Assembly: GCA_001657395.1 (NCBI GenBank)
Contig: LYSY01000006.1
Span: 124,001-188,000, forward strand
Length of the DNA: 64,000 nucleotides
Direction of reading: 5' to 3'
From: Rhodospirillales bacterium BBD 1991-14
GTDB taxonomy: Bacteria; Pseudomonadota; Alphaproteobacteria; Kiloniellales; Kiloniellaceae
Shown: piece after piece, positions 24,557-32,456 of the stretch
How the letters are laid out: each line of letters starts with the position of its first letter
Numbering within the stretch: the first letter of the stretch is position 1
Position numbers and translations under genes: made by a program
The notes under the pieces: model-generated
Told to the model about the DNA's origin: nothing
The model's database searches: none
The model's input: only the letters and a program-made list of their open reading frames with translations

Positions 24557-25739
24557 GCTTCCAGCTACCGAGCGCCGCCAAGGTCATGCCCAACAGGGCC
24601 CAGAGCGGGCGGTTGTCGTTGACATCGCCACTGAACGCCGCGCAGATCAGCCAGTACATCAATCCCGCCGGCACCAGCAGCATGCCTGCCGAAGAAGCTG
24701 GGCTTACCGTTGCTGGCGCCTGGTAGGCCGCGCGCAAGCTCAAGAAAAGTGAGGCAACCACAAGAATCAGGAAGGCGATGCCGGCAAGCCAGCCGGCCTC
24801 GACGAAAATCTCCAGCGCGATGTTGTGCGGGTGTCGCATGAGCCTTCCGGCATCGAAGACCTGGATCCATTCATTGAAGCGGCCCCAGCCGATCCCGAAA
24901 GGATGCGTGGGGATCAGCTTCAGAGTCTGCTGCCAGAGCGCCAGTCGAGAGTCGTCTGTGGGTCTCCACTCACCCATCAGAGGGAACACAAAACGCCGAG
25001 CGACGTGGACGCCATTCCAGGACAGATAAGCCAGCGCCGCCGCCAAGCCGAGACAGCCGGCTATCAGTGTTCCCCAAGTCCGCTTCAAGCTCGCGCCATT
25101 GACCACGGCGATATGGGCGATGACAAGCACCGTCAGCAGCAGGGCTAGAAGAGGTGCTTTGGTGCCGGAAGCCACCAGTCCAACCAATGCAACCAGCATA
25201 GCAGGGACAAAGAGCCAGGCACTGAGCAACCCGCGCCAGTACAACAGGCAAAGAACCAGGCCGGTGAAGCCGCTGGTGCGACCCAGGAGAATCGGATTGG
25301 CATTGAAGATCAGTGTGCGCGCAGAGAGACCGTGCCTCGCGGCTTCAATAGCCGCAAGGCCGGCCATAACCAGTCCTAATAGGCAGATTGTGTAGGTAAA
25401 GGTCCGGCGTCGAGCCTCCGTCCGGAGAAGGATGAGTGCAGCAAAAGCCGAGAGTGCCGTGAGCGAAAAGAGCCTCAACTCCTTTTGCACCGGATAGGAA
25501 CCGAGATTTTCTGGCCAGTGGAGCCCGATCGTCAAAGCCGCGAAGACGGCCAGCATCGGAAGTATGCCGGGGCCCAATGAAAGTGTGCGCCAGATCTCGA
25601 AGCCGCAGAACACCAAGGTGCCTGCTGCGAAGAGCAGCGTCAGGTCAATCGGCATAAACTGCAAAGCGTCAGCTGCTTTGTAGTATCCCGCAAAAACAAA
25701 GAGAGCAAACAGTACGGCGGCGGCGTTCGAAATCGGCAT
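24486..25739 (-). CDS. O-antigen ligase/polymerase-like membrane protein (Wzy/WaaL type)
   Basis: The protein has 417 residues from ATG 25739, with about 11-12 hydrophobic helices. The signature of the Wzy_C/O-antigen ligase family is present: a large periplasmic loop (about 235-300) with SRLALWQQTLKLIPTHPFGIGWGRFNEW and then RHPHNIALEIFVEAGWLAG. These enzymes polymerise or ligate lipid-linked glycans in the periplasm. The locus also has an ABC exporter, which normally needs no Wzy polymerase, so a ligase role or a second pathway is more likely. The gene diverges from the plus-strand glycosyltransferase. Confidence 0.87.
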   Translation of the reverse strand: MPISNAAAVLFALFVFAGYYKAADALQFMPIDLTLLFAAGTLVFCGFEIWRTLSLGPGILPMLAVFAALTIGLHWPENLGSYPVQKELRLFSLTALSAFAALILLRTEARRRTFTYTICLLGLVMAGLAAIEAARHGLSARTLIFNANPILLGRTSGFTGLVLCLLYWRGLLSAWLFVPAMLVALVGLVASGTKAPLLALLLTVLVIAHIAVVNGASLKRTWGTLIAGCLGLAAALAYLSWNGVHVARRFVFPLMGEWRPTDDSRLALWQQTLKLIPTHPFGIGWGRFNEWIQVFDAGRLMRHPHNIALEIFVEAGWLAGIAFLILVVASLFLSLRAAYQAPATVSPASSAGMLLVPAGLMYWLICAAFSGDVNDNRPLWALLGMTLAALGSWKHARSGGFEGGAEAKKGRESATGV

Positions 25740-26174
25740 TGAAGTGAGGCGGCATTGGCGGCGGAGCTTCAACGGCTAACATATGAAGCAACGGACGGAA
25801 AGGCAGATCGCCTCCCTCGATCACCGGCAGAGGGAGACCTTCCAGCCAGGGGCCGCGCAGTCGGAGAGCAGCCCACCGAATCCTAAGGCAGGATCTTGGT
25901 TAGTATGTTCACGTGTGGCACATTTGGATGTACAAGTGAGGCGCGAAGTGCCACAGACGTGCTTATTGAGGGCCATAGGCTATCCGGCAAAGGAACTAGT
26001 GGGCAGGGGGGCGCCGAAACCCGCGTGTCGCAGCGAAGACTTGACGCCAGTGCAAAAGAACCGCCCGACGGATCAACCTCGGTTGTAGGGGCCGACTGCA
26101 AACGCCGCCTGGGGGACCATCAGACTTCCGGTCACGTCGCAAGTGCGGGAGCAGTGCGCGCCATGGAGGTTGGT
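25740..26174. other. Divergent promoter region, 435 bases
   Basis: No gene is supported. In-frame extensions of the following glycosyltransferase into this region lack family similarity. It should contain promoters for the minus-strand ligase-like gene and the plus-strand GT2 gene, but I cannot place clear -35/-10 boxes. Base composition is lower in GC than the core genes. Confidence 0.5.
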
Positions 26175-26933
26175 GTGAGCACGGCACCTCTTGTCTCGGT
26201 CATAATGGCCGCCTACGACACGGAGGCCTTCATCGCGGAGACCATCGCCTCGGTGCAGGCGCAAACACTTGGTGATTGGGAACTGCTGGTGTCGGATGAC
26301 GCCTCGAGCGACCGGACCACTGCGATTGTGACCGCAGCGGCCGCCCAGGATCCGCGCATTCGCCTCTTCCGGCTGGATCGCAACGGTGGCGTCGCCCAAG
26401 CCCGCAATCTTGCCCTGGAAACCGCGCAGGGTCGCTTTATCGCCTTCCTCGACAGCGACGACCTCTGGCTGCCGCAAAAGCTCGAGCGCCAGGTGGCCTT
26501 CATGGAGGAGCAGGATGCTGCTGTGTCATACACCGCGTTTCGGCGTATCGACGAGTCGGGGCGGCGGATCGGGCGACTGATTTCGATCCCCACGCGGCTG
26601 AACTACCAGAGGCTTCTGAAGAATACCGCTATTGCAACTTTAACGGGTATGGTCGACACCACGAAGACTGGCCCCATCCGCATGACAGAAGTTCGCCGCG
26701 ACGACTACATCCTCTGGCTGTCGCTGCTGAAGCGCGGCTTCGTGGCCCACGGCTTGCGGGAGGACCTCGCGCGCTACCGAGTGGTGCCCGGATCACTCTC
26801 CAGCAAGCCAATCCGTTCGGCCGCCTGGGTCTGGGATGTCTACCGCAAGGTCGAGAAACTGGGGATCATGGAAGCAGGTTGGTGCATGCTTCACTACAGC
26901 ACCCGCGCCGTCTTGAAGCGCCTCGTGTTCTAG
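26175..26933 (+). CDS. GT2-family glycosyltransferase
   Basis: The protein has about 252 residues from GTG 26175, supported by GGAGG at 26165-26169; ATG 26163 is the alternative. The GT-A fold starts at once with PLVSVIMAAYDTEAFIAETI, then LVSDDASSDRT, RNGGVAQARNLAL and the DxD-type metal site FLDSDDLWLP. It is the inverting GT2 type that uses UDP- or GDP-sugars. The protein is short for the family and ends after a basic segment without membrane helices. It stands alone between the divergent region and the regulatory module. Confidence 0.88.
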   Translation: MSTAPLVSVIMAAYDTEAFIAETIASVQAQTLGDWELLVSDDASSDRTTAIVTAAAAQDPRIRLFRLDRNGGVAQARNLALETAQGRFIAFLDSDDLWLPQKLERQVAFMEEQDAAVSYTAFRRIDESGRRIGRLISIPTRLNYQRLLKNTAIATLTGMVDTTKTGPIRMTEVRRDDYILWLSLLKRGFVAHGLREDLARYRVVPGSLSSKPIRSAAWVWDVYRKVEKLGIMEAGWCMLHYSTRAVLKRLVF

Positions 26934-27172
26934 ATGATTGGCCCCACCATGGAATGGTGCGGTCCTGGTGGCCATTTACAAGGAAGCATGTGGTCACATA
27001 ACCCAGGCCGTGAGGTTCTCTCGAGGTTGCCGATCGCCTGCTGATGGCCGGGAAATGGCCGACGGCCGCGGCACGCGAAGCGTGGACCGCGGTTCGGCCC
27101 TGAAATCACGGCGATTGTCCCGGTTTCTCCATGTCAGCGCGGGGGGCAGCCTCCCCTTTGTTGCCTCTTCAT

Positions 27173-27202
27173 TTGACATTCACGGCGTGAACGCAGTATA
27201 CG
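27173..27202 (+). promoter_or_regulatory. Promoter of the wHTH-rfaH-like operon
   Basis: TTGACA at 27173-27178 is a perfect -35 box. TATACG at 27197-27202 (spacing 18) or GTATAC at 27196 (spacing 17) is the -10 candidate. The predicted start is near 27209, 60 bases before the regulator ATG. Confidence 0.68.
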
Positions 27203-27216
27203 TTCACCCCGTGAAC
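27178..27216. promoter_or_regulatory. Two palindromic operator candidates overlapping the promoter
   Basis: ATTCAC-GGC-GTGAAC at 27178-27192 and GTTCAC-CCC-GTGAAC at 27202-27216 share the half-site GTTCAC/GTGAAC with a 3-base centre. The centres are 24 bases apart. The first lies in the promoter spacer and the second over the start point, the placement expected for repression. The most likely ligand is the winged-helix protein encoded just downstream (autoregulation, inference). Confidence 0.7.
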
Positions 27217-27267
27217 GAGCCGCCAGGATGGCGGGAATCAGCGCTCTTGGAGGGCGCGACGCAGCGC

Positions 27268-27948
27268 ATGGGTATGCACGACAGCGCAGAAGAGCAGCAG
27301 CAGGTCGCGGCCCGGATCACGTTGGGTGTGCTCAACGCGGTCGACGGCGACCGCGACGTCACCCAGCGCCGCATTGCCGCCGAGCTCGGTATCGCCGTCG
27401 GGCTTGTCAATGCCTATCTCAAGCGCTGCGTCAACAAGGGTTTGATCAAGGTCCAGCAGGTGCCGGCGCGGCGTTACGCCTACTACCTGACCCCCAAGGG
27501 ATTCGCCGAAAAGTCGCGCCTCACGGCCACCTACCTGCTCTATTCCTTCGAGTTCTTCCGCGAAGCGCGGGCCTCCTGCGAGAAGGCCCTGGGCTTGGCA
27601 GCGGCCAGGGGGTGGAAGTCGCTGATCTTGATCGGGCGCAGCGACATGGCGGAGATCGCGCTGGTCTGCACGCTGCACCATCCGTTGCGCATCGTGGCGC
27701 TGGTCGACGAGGGTGCCGCTGACGGGGCAGGGACCTTCGCAGCCGTGCCTCTGGTTTCCCAGTTCGACGCGGTGGCCGAGCCCTTCGACGGCGCGCTGAT
27801 CACCGACATCACGGGCGCGCAGGCGGCCTACGATGCGGCGGTGGCCGAGCTTGGCGCCGCTCGGGTGCTGGTGCCGGACCTTATCGCTCAGGCCATTTCG
27901 ACGCCGACAGCGGGCGGCGGTGACGCGTCACAAGAGGGGAAGATATGA
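27268..27948 (+). CDS. Winged helix-turn-helix (MarR-like) regulator of the polysaccharide locus
   Basis: The protein has 226 residues from ATG 27268; an in-frame GTG at 27211 falls at the predicted transcription start and is less likely. An N-terminal winged helix (about 12-80) contains VTQRRIAAELGIAVGLVNAYLKRCVNKGLIKVQQV and RRYAYYLTPKGFAEKSRL. The C-terminal half (about 105-215) looks like a Rossmann-type segment with SLILIGRSDMAEIAL and IVALVDEGAADG, suggesting binding of a nucleotide or sugar nucleotide. Its stop overlaps the start of the RfaH-like gene (ATGA), so the two are coupled. Two palindromes overlap its promoter. The ligand is unknown. Confidence 0.8.
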   Translation: MGMHDSAEEQQQVAARITLGVLNAVDGDRDVTQRRIAAELGIAVGLVNAYLKRCVNKGLIKVQQVPARRYAYYLTPKGFAEKSRLTATYLLYSFEFFREARASCEKALGLAAARGWKSLILIGRSDMAEIALVCTLHHPLRIVALVDEGAADGAGTFAAVPLVSQFDAVAEPFDGALITDITGAQAAYDAAVAELGAARVLVPDLIAQAISTPTAGGGDASQEGKI

Positions 27949-28442
27949 GCTGGTATGCGGTGCAGACCAAGTCTAACCAGGAAGACAAGGCAGCTTTCAA
28001 CCTGCGCCGCCAGGGCTATGGAGTCTATCTGCCGAAGTACGCCCGCCTGCGCCGCCACGCCCGCAAGACCGAACGGATCGCGCGCCCGTTGTTTTCCGGT
28101 TATCTCTTCGTCGCCGTTGACTCGGGCCGCCAGGGCTGGCGTGCCATCAATTCGACACTGGGTGTGGCGCGCCTGGTTGCTGCGGCGGAGGCGCCCACCG
28201 CGGTGCCCGAGGCGGTGATCGAGGGACTGCGCGCCCGCGAGGGCGAAGATGGCTGCATCCGACTTGAGCCGCAGCGCCATCTGAAGAACGGCGACAGTGT
28301 GCGCGTCACAGAAGGCGTGTTCGAGAGCGTTCTTGGCCTTTATCAGGGTCTGACGGCGGATGAGCGGGCGCTCGTCCTCGTCGACTTTCTCGGGCGCAAG
28401 GTGCGCGCCCTGATCGACCCGGAGACCCTGGCCGCCGCGTGA
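27945..28442 (+). CDS. NusG/RfaH-like transcription antitermination protein
   Basis: A 165-residue NusG paralogue with AGAGGGGA just before the ATG. The NGN domain (about 1-100) begins SWYAVQTKSNQEDKAAFNLRR and continues with YLPKYARLRRHARK and PLFSGYLFVAVD. A KOW-containing C-terminal domain (about 110-160) has NGDSVRVTEGVFESVLGLY. Specialised NusG paralogues such as RfaH bind RNA polymerase paused at an ops site and make it read through long polysaccharide operons. Placement at the head of the locus, followed by a 638-base leader with ops-like sites, strongly supports that role. The housekeeping nusG would sit beside secE and rplK, which are absent. Confidence 0.88.
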   Translation: MSWYAVQTKSNQEDKAAFNLRRQGYGVYLPKYARLRRHARKTERIARPLFSGYLFVAVDSGRQGWRAINSTLGVARLVAAAEAPTAVPEAVIEGLRAREGEDGCIRLEPQRHLKNGDSVRVTEGVFESVLGLYQGLTADERALVLVDFLGRKVRALIDPETLAAA

Positions 28443-28508
28443 GCCGCGTGGCGCCGGTCGCCGGACCGCAACTTATGGCTTCGGGGGACGAGTCGCTGTC
28501 ACCCGAAG

Positions 28509-28520
28509 TGCGGTAGCATG
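28509..28520 (+). promoter_or_regulatory. ops-like element 1
   Basis: TGCGGTAGCATG matches the enterobacterial ops consensus GGCGGTAGNNTN at all specified positions but the first. It lies 67 bases after the stop of the RfaH-like gene, directly after a 7-bp hairpin. Function as a recruitment and pause site is inferred. Confidence 0.55.
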
Positions 28521-28999
28521 AGCAAAGCAACAGAGAACCGACCTTTATCGCACTTCTGGCCTTTGACCTCGTGGCCCCGCCCTTCGATAACGTCGCATAG
28601 TCTAGAACCCGGGCCGCGAACGGATCCCCATGTGGCTGCCGATCATCCTCCTGGCGGTCCAGGAATTGTCGACAGCCCCGCCGTGCTCCTCTTCATGCAC
28701 CGACCGCTCTTGAGGGTAAAGTCATTGATGATGCAGAGCGCCCGGCGAGGGCAGCGACACCGAAAGCAAGCGTCGATTCGCCGCCTGCGCTCCGATGTCC
28801 GAAAACAAGAGATAGCGCAGTCAGTGCCTTGACGTTGATGTGATGAACGTGACAAAAACGACGGCATGTGAAAGACCTAGTGTTCCAACTTCTTGGCCTC
28901 AGCTCTCTGAGAGGGATGTTCGGGCCGGGGCGCGAAATCGTTGTGTCCTTCCATTCCAATTTCCAAGTGACGATCTAGGCGAAGCCAATTCACCTGGAC

Positions 29000-29011
29000 T
29001 GCGGTAGCTAT
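29000..29011 (+). promoter_or_regulatory. ops-like element 2
   Basis: TGCGGTAGCTAT repeats the core TGCGGTAGC of element 1 and lies 70 bases before the fcl start. It departs from the ops consensus at the first base and at the late T. The repeated core within one leader is the main argument. Confidence 0.42.
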
Positions 29012-29080
29012 CCGGGGCGAGTGACTATTCGCCGCATCTCAAATTGAAGCCAACCATCCACAAACACATCGGCTGCCGCA

Positions 29081-30052
29081 ATGTCACTTGAGATCGCGGA
29101 AGTGCACCGCTACGAGCTCGCCGGAAAACGGGTGTGGGTCGCCGGGCACAGAGGCATGGTTGGCTCGGCGATCATGCGTCGACTCAAGGCGATCTCCTGT
29201 GACGTTCTAACGGCGGAACGTGACGAGACCGACTTGACCCGCCAGGACGCGGTCGCGACCTGGCTTCGAGACAATCGTCCCGACGCCGTCTTCCTGGCAG
29301 CCGCCAGGGTCGGCGGCATCCATGCAAACAACACGCTGCCGGCTCGGTTCCTGTATGAAAATCTGATGATCGAGGCTAACGTTTTGCATGCGGCCCACGA
29401 GGCTGGAGTCGAGAAGCTGCTGTTTCTGGGCTCGTCCTGCATCTACCCGCGGGGTGTGGAGCAGCCGATGCACGAGTCGAGTCTGCTGACAGGACCGCTG
29501 GAGCCGACGAATCAATGGTACGCCGTGGCCAAGATTGCCGGGGTTAAGATGTGCCAGGCGTATCGGCGCGAGTATGGCTGTGACTTCATCTCGGTCATGC
29601 CGACCAACCTCTACGGCCCTGGCGACAACTTCGACCCCGAGTTCGGCCATGTGCCTGCGGCTTTACTGCGCCGGTTCCATGAGGCAAAGGAGCGCGGTGA
29701 CACGGAGGTTGTGGTGTGGGGTACCGGTACCCCGCGCCGGGAATTCATGCACGTGGACGACCTGGCCGATGGCTGCATCTTTCTGATGTGCAGGTACTCC
29801 GGAGAGGAACCTGTAAATGTGGGGATCGGAGAGGACGTCACGATCTCGGAGTTTGCCGCTATGATCGCCCAAATAGTTGGTTATGAGGGGCAAATCGTTT
29901 TCGATAGGACGCGCCCGGACGGCGTGCCCCGCAAACTCCTCGATGTCAGCCGCATGGAGGCGCTGGGCTGGACCAGCAAGATCGCTCTGGGCGACGGCCT
30001 GCGCCGCTACTATCAGTGGTTTCAGGAAAATCGGGACGCCCTCAGGTTCTGA
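29081..30052 (+). CDS. fcl: GDP-L-fucose synthase
   Basis: A 323-residue SDR-family epimerase/reductase. The NADP-binding motif is VWVAGHRGMVGSAIMRRL (about 18-35), the active-site Tyr-x3-Lys is in NQWYAVAKIAGV, and the family segment GSSCIYPRGVEQPMHE and ANQ-type loop are present. It converts GDP-4-keto-6-deoxymannose to GDP-L-fucose (3,5-epimerisation then reduction). The gene that makes its substrate, gmd, follows 22 bases later. It is the first structural gene after the leader. Confidence 0.95.
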   Translation: MSLEIAEVHRYELAGKRVWVAGHRGMVGSAIMRRLKAISCDVLTAERDETDLTRQDAVATWLRDNRPDAVFLAAARVGGIHANNTLPARFLYENLMIEANVLHAAHEAGVEKLLFLGSSCIYPRGVEQPMHESSLLTGPLEPTNQWYAVAKIAGVKMCQAYRREYGCDFISVMPTNLYGPGDNFDPEFGHVPAALLRRFHEAKERGDTEVVVWGTGTPRREFMHVDDLADGCIFLMCRYSGEEPVNVGIGEDVTISEFAAMIAQIVGYEGQIVFDRTRPDGVPRKLLDVSRMEALGWTSKIALGDGLRRYYQWFQENRDALRF

Positions 30053-30074
30053 GTAAGTAGGTGAAGAGTCTGGC

Positions 30075-31121
30075 ATGTCCAAGCGCGCATTGATAACCGG
30101 TGCCACCGGCCAGGATGGGGCCTATCTTGCCGAGTTTCTGCTGGACAAGGGTTATGAGGTGCATGGCGTCAAGCGCCGCTCGTCGTCATTCAACACGGCG
30201 CGCGTGGATCACCTCTACAAGGACCCGCACGAAGGCGACACCAACTTTCATCTGCATTTCGGCGATCTGACCGATGCCACCAACCTGATCCGCCTTGTGC
30301 AGGAGACGCAGCCGGACGAGATCTACAACCTCGCTGCGCAGAGCCACGTTCAGGTGAGTTTCGAAACCGCCGAGTACACCGCCAACGCTGATGCCCTTGG
30401 TACCTTACGGCTGCTCGAGGCGATGCGCATCCTGGGTATGGAGGAATCGGCTCGCTTCTATCAGGCGTCCACTTCCGAACTCTACGGCAAGGCACAGGAA
30501 ACGCCGCAATCCGAGGCAACGCCCTTCTATCCTCGCTCGCCCTATGCGGCTGCAAAGCTGTATGCCTACTGGGTCACCGTGAATTATCGCGAGGCATACG
30601 GGATGCATGCCTCAAACGGCATCCTGTTCAATCACGAGAGCCCAATCCGCGGCGAGACTTTCGTAACTCGGAAGATCACGCGGGCCGTGGCCGCGATTCA
30701 CCACAGCCGCCAAGACTGCCTTTATCTCGGCAATCTTGATGCCCGACGGGATTGGGGGCACGCACGCGACTATGTGGAAGGCATGTGGTTGATGATGCAG
30801 CAGGACTTGCCCGGTGACTACGTGCTGGCGACGGGAACAAGCCACTCGGTACGCGAGTTCGTGGAACGGGCATTTGCACGCGTCGGCCGTCAGATCGAAT
30901 GGTGTGGGACTGGTGTCGAGGAGGAAGGCCGTGATGCCGTTTCAGGGGATGTCCTGGTCCGGATCGACCCACGCTACTTTCGCCCGACCGAAGTCGACTT
31001 GCTTCAAGGCGATGCGAGCAAGGCGAAGAAGGTGCTCGGCTGGCAGCCCAAGACCGGATTCGACGATCTCATCGCCGAGATGATCGACGCAGACCTCAAG
31101 GTCATGGGCGGGCCCACGTGA
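30075..31121 (+). CDS. gmd: GDP-mannose 4,6-dehydratase
   Basis: A 348-residue extended SDR with [20 protein letters not shown] at the start, the GMD signature [17 protein letters not shown], the catalytic Tyr-x3-Lys in [12 protein letters not shown], and [20 protein letters not shown]. It dehydrates GDP-D-mannose to GDP-4-keto-6-deoxy-D-mannose, the substrate of Fcl. Together the two supply GDP-L-fucose for the polysaccharide. The length is normal for the family. Confidence 0.96.
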   Translation: MSKRALITGATGQDGAYLAEFLLDKGYEVHGVKRRSSSFNTARVDHLYKDPHEGDTNFHLHFGDLTDATNLIRLVQETQPDEIYNLAAQSHVQVSFETAEYTANADALGTLRLLEAMRILGMEESARFYQASTSELYGKAQETPQSEATPFYPRSPYAAAKLYAYWVTVNYREAYGMHASNGILFNHESPIRGETFVTRKITRAVAAIHHSRQDCLYLGNLDARRDWGHARDYVEGMWLMMQQDLPGDYVLATGTSHSVREFVERAFARVGRQIEWCGTGVEEEGRDAVSGDVLVRIDPRYFRPTEVDLLQGDASKAKKVLGWQPKTGFDDLIAEMIDADLKVMGGPT

Positions 31122-31265
31122 ACGGCTTTATGTTTTACAGGAAGAACCGGCAGGCTGGTGCGCTTTGTGCTGAGCTGTGCGGGCTGAGCTTTTTGCCACC
31201 AGTCTGCATGACAGTGCCAAGCGCTCTCGTGCCGATGGCACAATCAAACAGCAGGGTGGATTGAC

Positions 31266-32423
31266 GTGAAGGTTCTAGTATTGGGTGGAGATGGCTTCTG
31301 CGGCTGGCCCACAGCATTGCATTTGTCGGCCCAAGGGCACGAAGTTACGATCGTGGATAACCTGTCCCGGCGGAACATTGAGAACGAGCTCGAGGCTGGA
31401 TCGTTGACGCCTATACAGCCCATGAGCGCGCGCCTGAAGGCATGGCGTGAACACTCCGGGAAAGAGATCGTCTTTGAGCGCTTCGACTTGGCGGAGCACT
31501 ATCATCGCCTGCTCACGAAGATTGTCGAGCTGCAGCCGGATGCGATCGTTCACTTCGCAGAGCAACGCGCGGCGCCCTACTCCATGAAATCGTCGTGGCA
31601 TAAGCGCTACACTGTCAGCAATAACCTAAACACCACAAATAACCTCTTGGCTGCCATCGTCGAAGCTGGTGTGAGCAGCCATGTCGTACATTTGGGCACG
31701 ATGGGCGTTTATGGCTATGGATCGGCCGGAATGCGCATTCCCGAAGGATATCTCCGCGTTAAGCTTGATGCGGATGATGGTGAACAGATCGAACAGGAAA
31801 TCCTTTATCCGGCCAATCCCGGAAGCATCTATCACCTCACGAAAACGCAGGATCAGTTGCTCTTTGCGTTCTATAACAAGAACGACGGCATCAAGGTCAC
31901 GGATCTTCACCAGGGGATTGTGTGGGGCACGCAGACAAGGGAGACCCGGCTTGATCCTCGGCTGATCAACCGTTTCGACTATGATGGTGATTATGGGACC
32001 GTACTGAACCGCTTCCTGATGCAGGCGGCAATCGGTTACCCCTTGACGGTTCATGGCAGCGGCGGGCAAACACGCGCCTTCATTCATATTCAGGACACTG
32101 TACGCTGTGTGCAATTGGCGATCGAGAACCCGCCCCAGACCGGCGAGCGCGTGCGGATTCTCAATCAGATGACTGAGACGCATCGGGTGATTGACCTGGC
32201 GCGGATGCTCTCCGACCTGACTGGTGCTGAAATCTGCCACCTGGAGAACCCTCGCAAGGAGGCAGACGAGAACGACCTGCATGTGGCTGCCGACACGTTC
32301 CTGTCTTTGGGGCTGAAACCGATCACCCTCGAGGTGGGGTTACTCGATGAGGTTCAAGAAATCGCCCGCAAGTACGCGGATCGAGCCGACCAGTCCAAGA
32401 TCCCGTGTGTTTCGCAGTGGTAA
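31266..32423 (+). CDS. UDP-sulfoquinovose synthase-like NAD-dependent epimerase (SQD1/SqdB family)
   Basis: A 385-residue protein from a GTG start. It resembles SQD1 along its whole length: VLVLGGDGFCGWPTALHLS (4-22), VDNLSRR, HFAEQRAAPYSM (96-107), LGTMGVYG with Thr145, the catalytic Tyr189-x3-Lys193 (YHLTK), TDLHQGIVWG, GTVLNRFLMQAAIGYPLTVHG and a C-terminal NPRKEADE. SQD1 makes UDP-sulfoquinovose from UDP-glucose and sulfite for sulfolipid. Here it lies in a polysaccharide operon with no sulfolipid glycosyltransferase beside it, so the sulfonated sugar, or a related product, may enter the glycan. Sulfite use is inferred from family likeness only. Confidence 0.82.
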   Translation: MKVLVLGGDGFCGWPTALHLSAQGHEVTIVDNLSRRNIENELEAGSLTPIQPMSARLKAWREHSGKEIVFERFDLAEHYHRLLTKIVELQPDAIVHFAEQRAAPYSMKSSWHKRYTVSNNLNTTNNLLAAIVEAGVSSHVVHLGTMGVYGYGSAGMRIPEGYLRVKLDADDGEQIEQEILYPANPGSIYHLTKTQDQLLFAFYNKNDGIKVTDLHQGIVWGTQTRETRLDPRLINRFDYDGDYGTVLNRFLMQAAIGYPLTVHGSGGQTRAFIHIQDTVRCVQLAIENPPQTGERVRILNQMTETHRVIDLARMLSDLTGAEICHLENPRKEADENDLHVAADTFLSLGLKPITLEVGLLDEVQEIARKYADRADQSKIPCVSQW

Positions 32424-32456
32424 GAGCTGCGGGCCAAGCAAGACAGCCGTAGCTCT

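Larger units (their letters stand above)
26934..27267. other. 334-base regulatory region upstream of the wHTH regulator
   Basis: No gene is supported. The right part holds a strong promoter overlapped by two palindromes (27173-27216, described separately). The left 200 bases show nothing definite. Confidence 0.6.
28443..29080. other. Long leader (638 bases) between the RfaH-like gene and fcl, with two ops-like sites
   Basis: No gene is convincing; a 104-codon frame from 28518 starts inside the first ops-like site and has unlikely codon use. The region carries TGCGGTAGC twice (28509, 29000). The first follows a 7-bp inverted repeat CTTCGGG/CCCGAAG (28479-28485 with 28502-28508). The second is followed by GGCGA/TCGCC arms. 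The size and placement fit an untranslated leader where an antiterminator is recruited. Confidence 0.6.

Noticed and set aside
27945-28442. Housekeeping nusG
   Set aside because: It lacks the usual secE-nusG-rplK context and is coupled to a local regulator at the head of a polysaccharide locus.
28518-28832. A 104-codon frame in the long leader
   Set aside because: It starts within the ops-like element, has irregular codon use and no recognisable domain. An untranslated leader explains the region better.
31122-31265. Terminator between gmd and the SQD1-like gene (AGCT repeats followed by five T)
   Set aside because: The possible stem is only four base pairs with a long loop, too weak to call.
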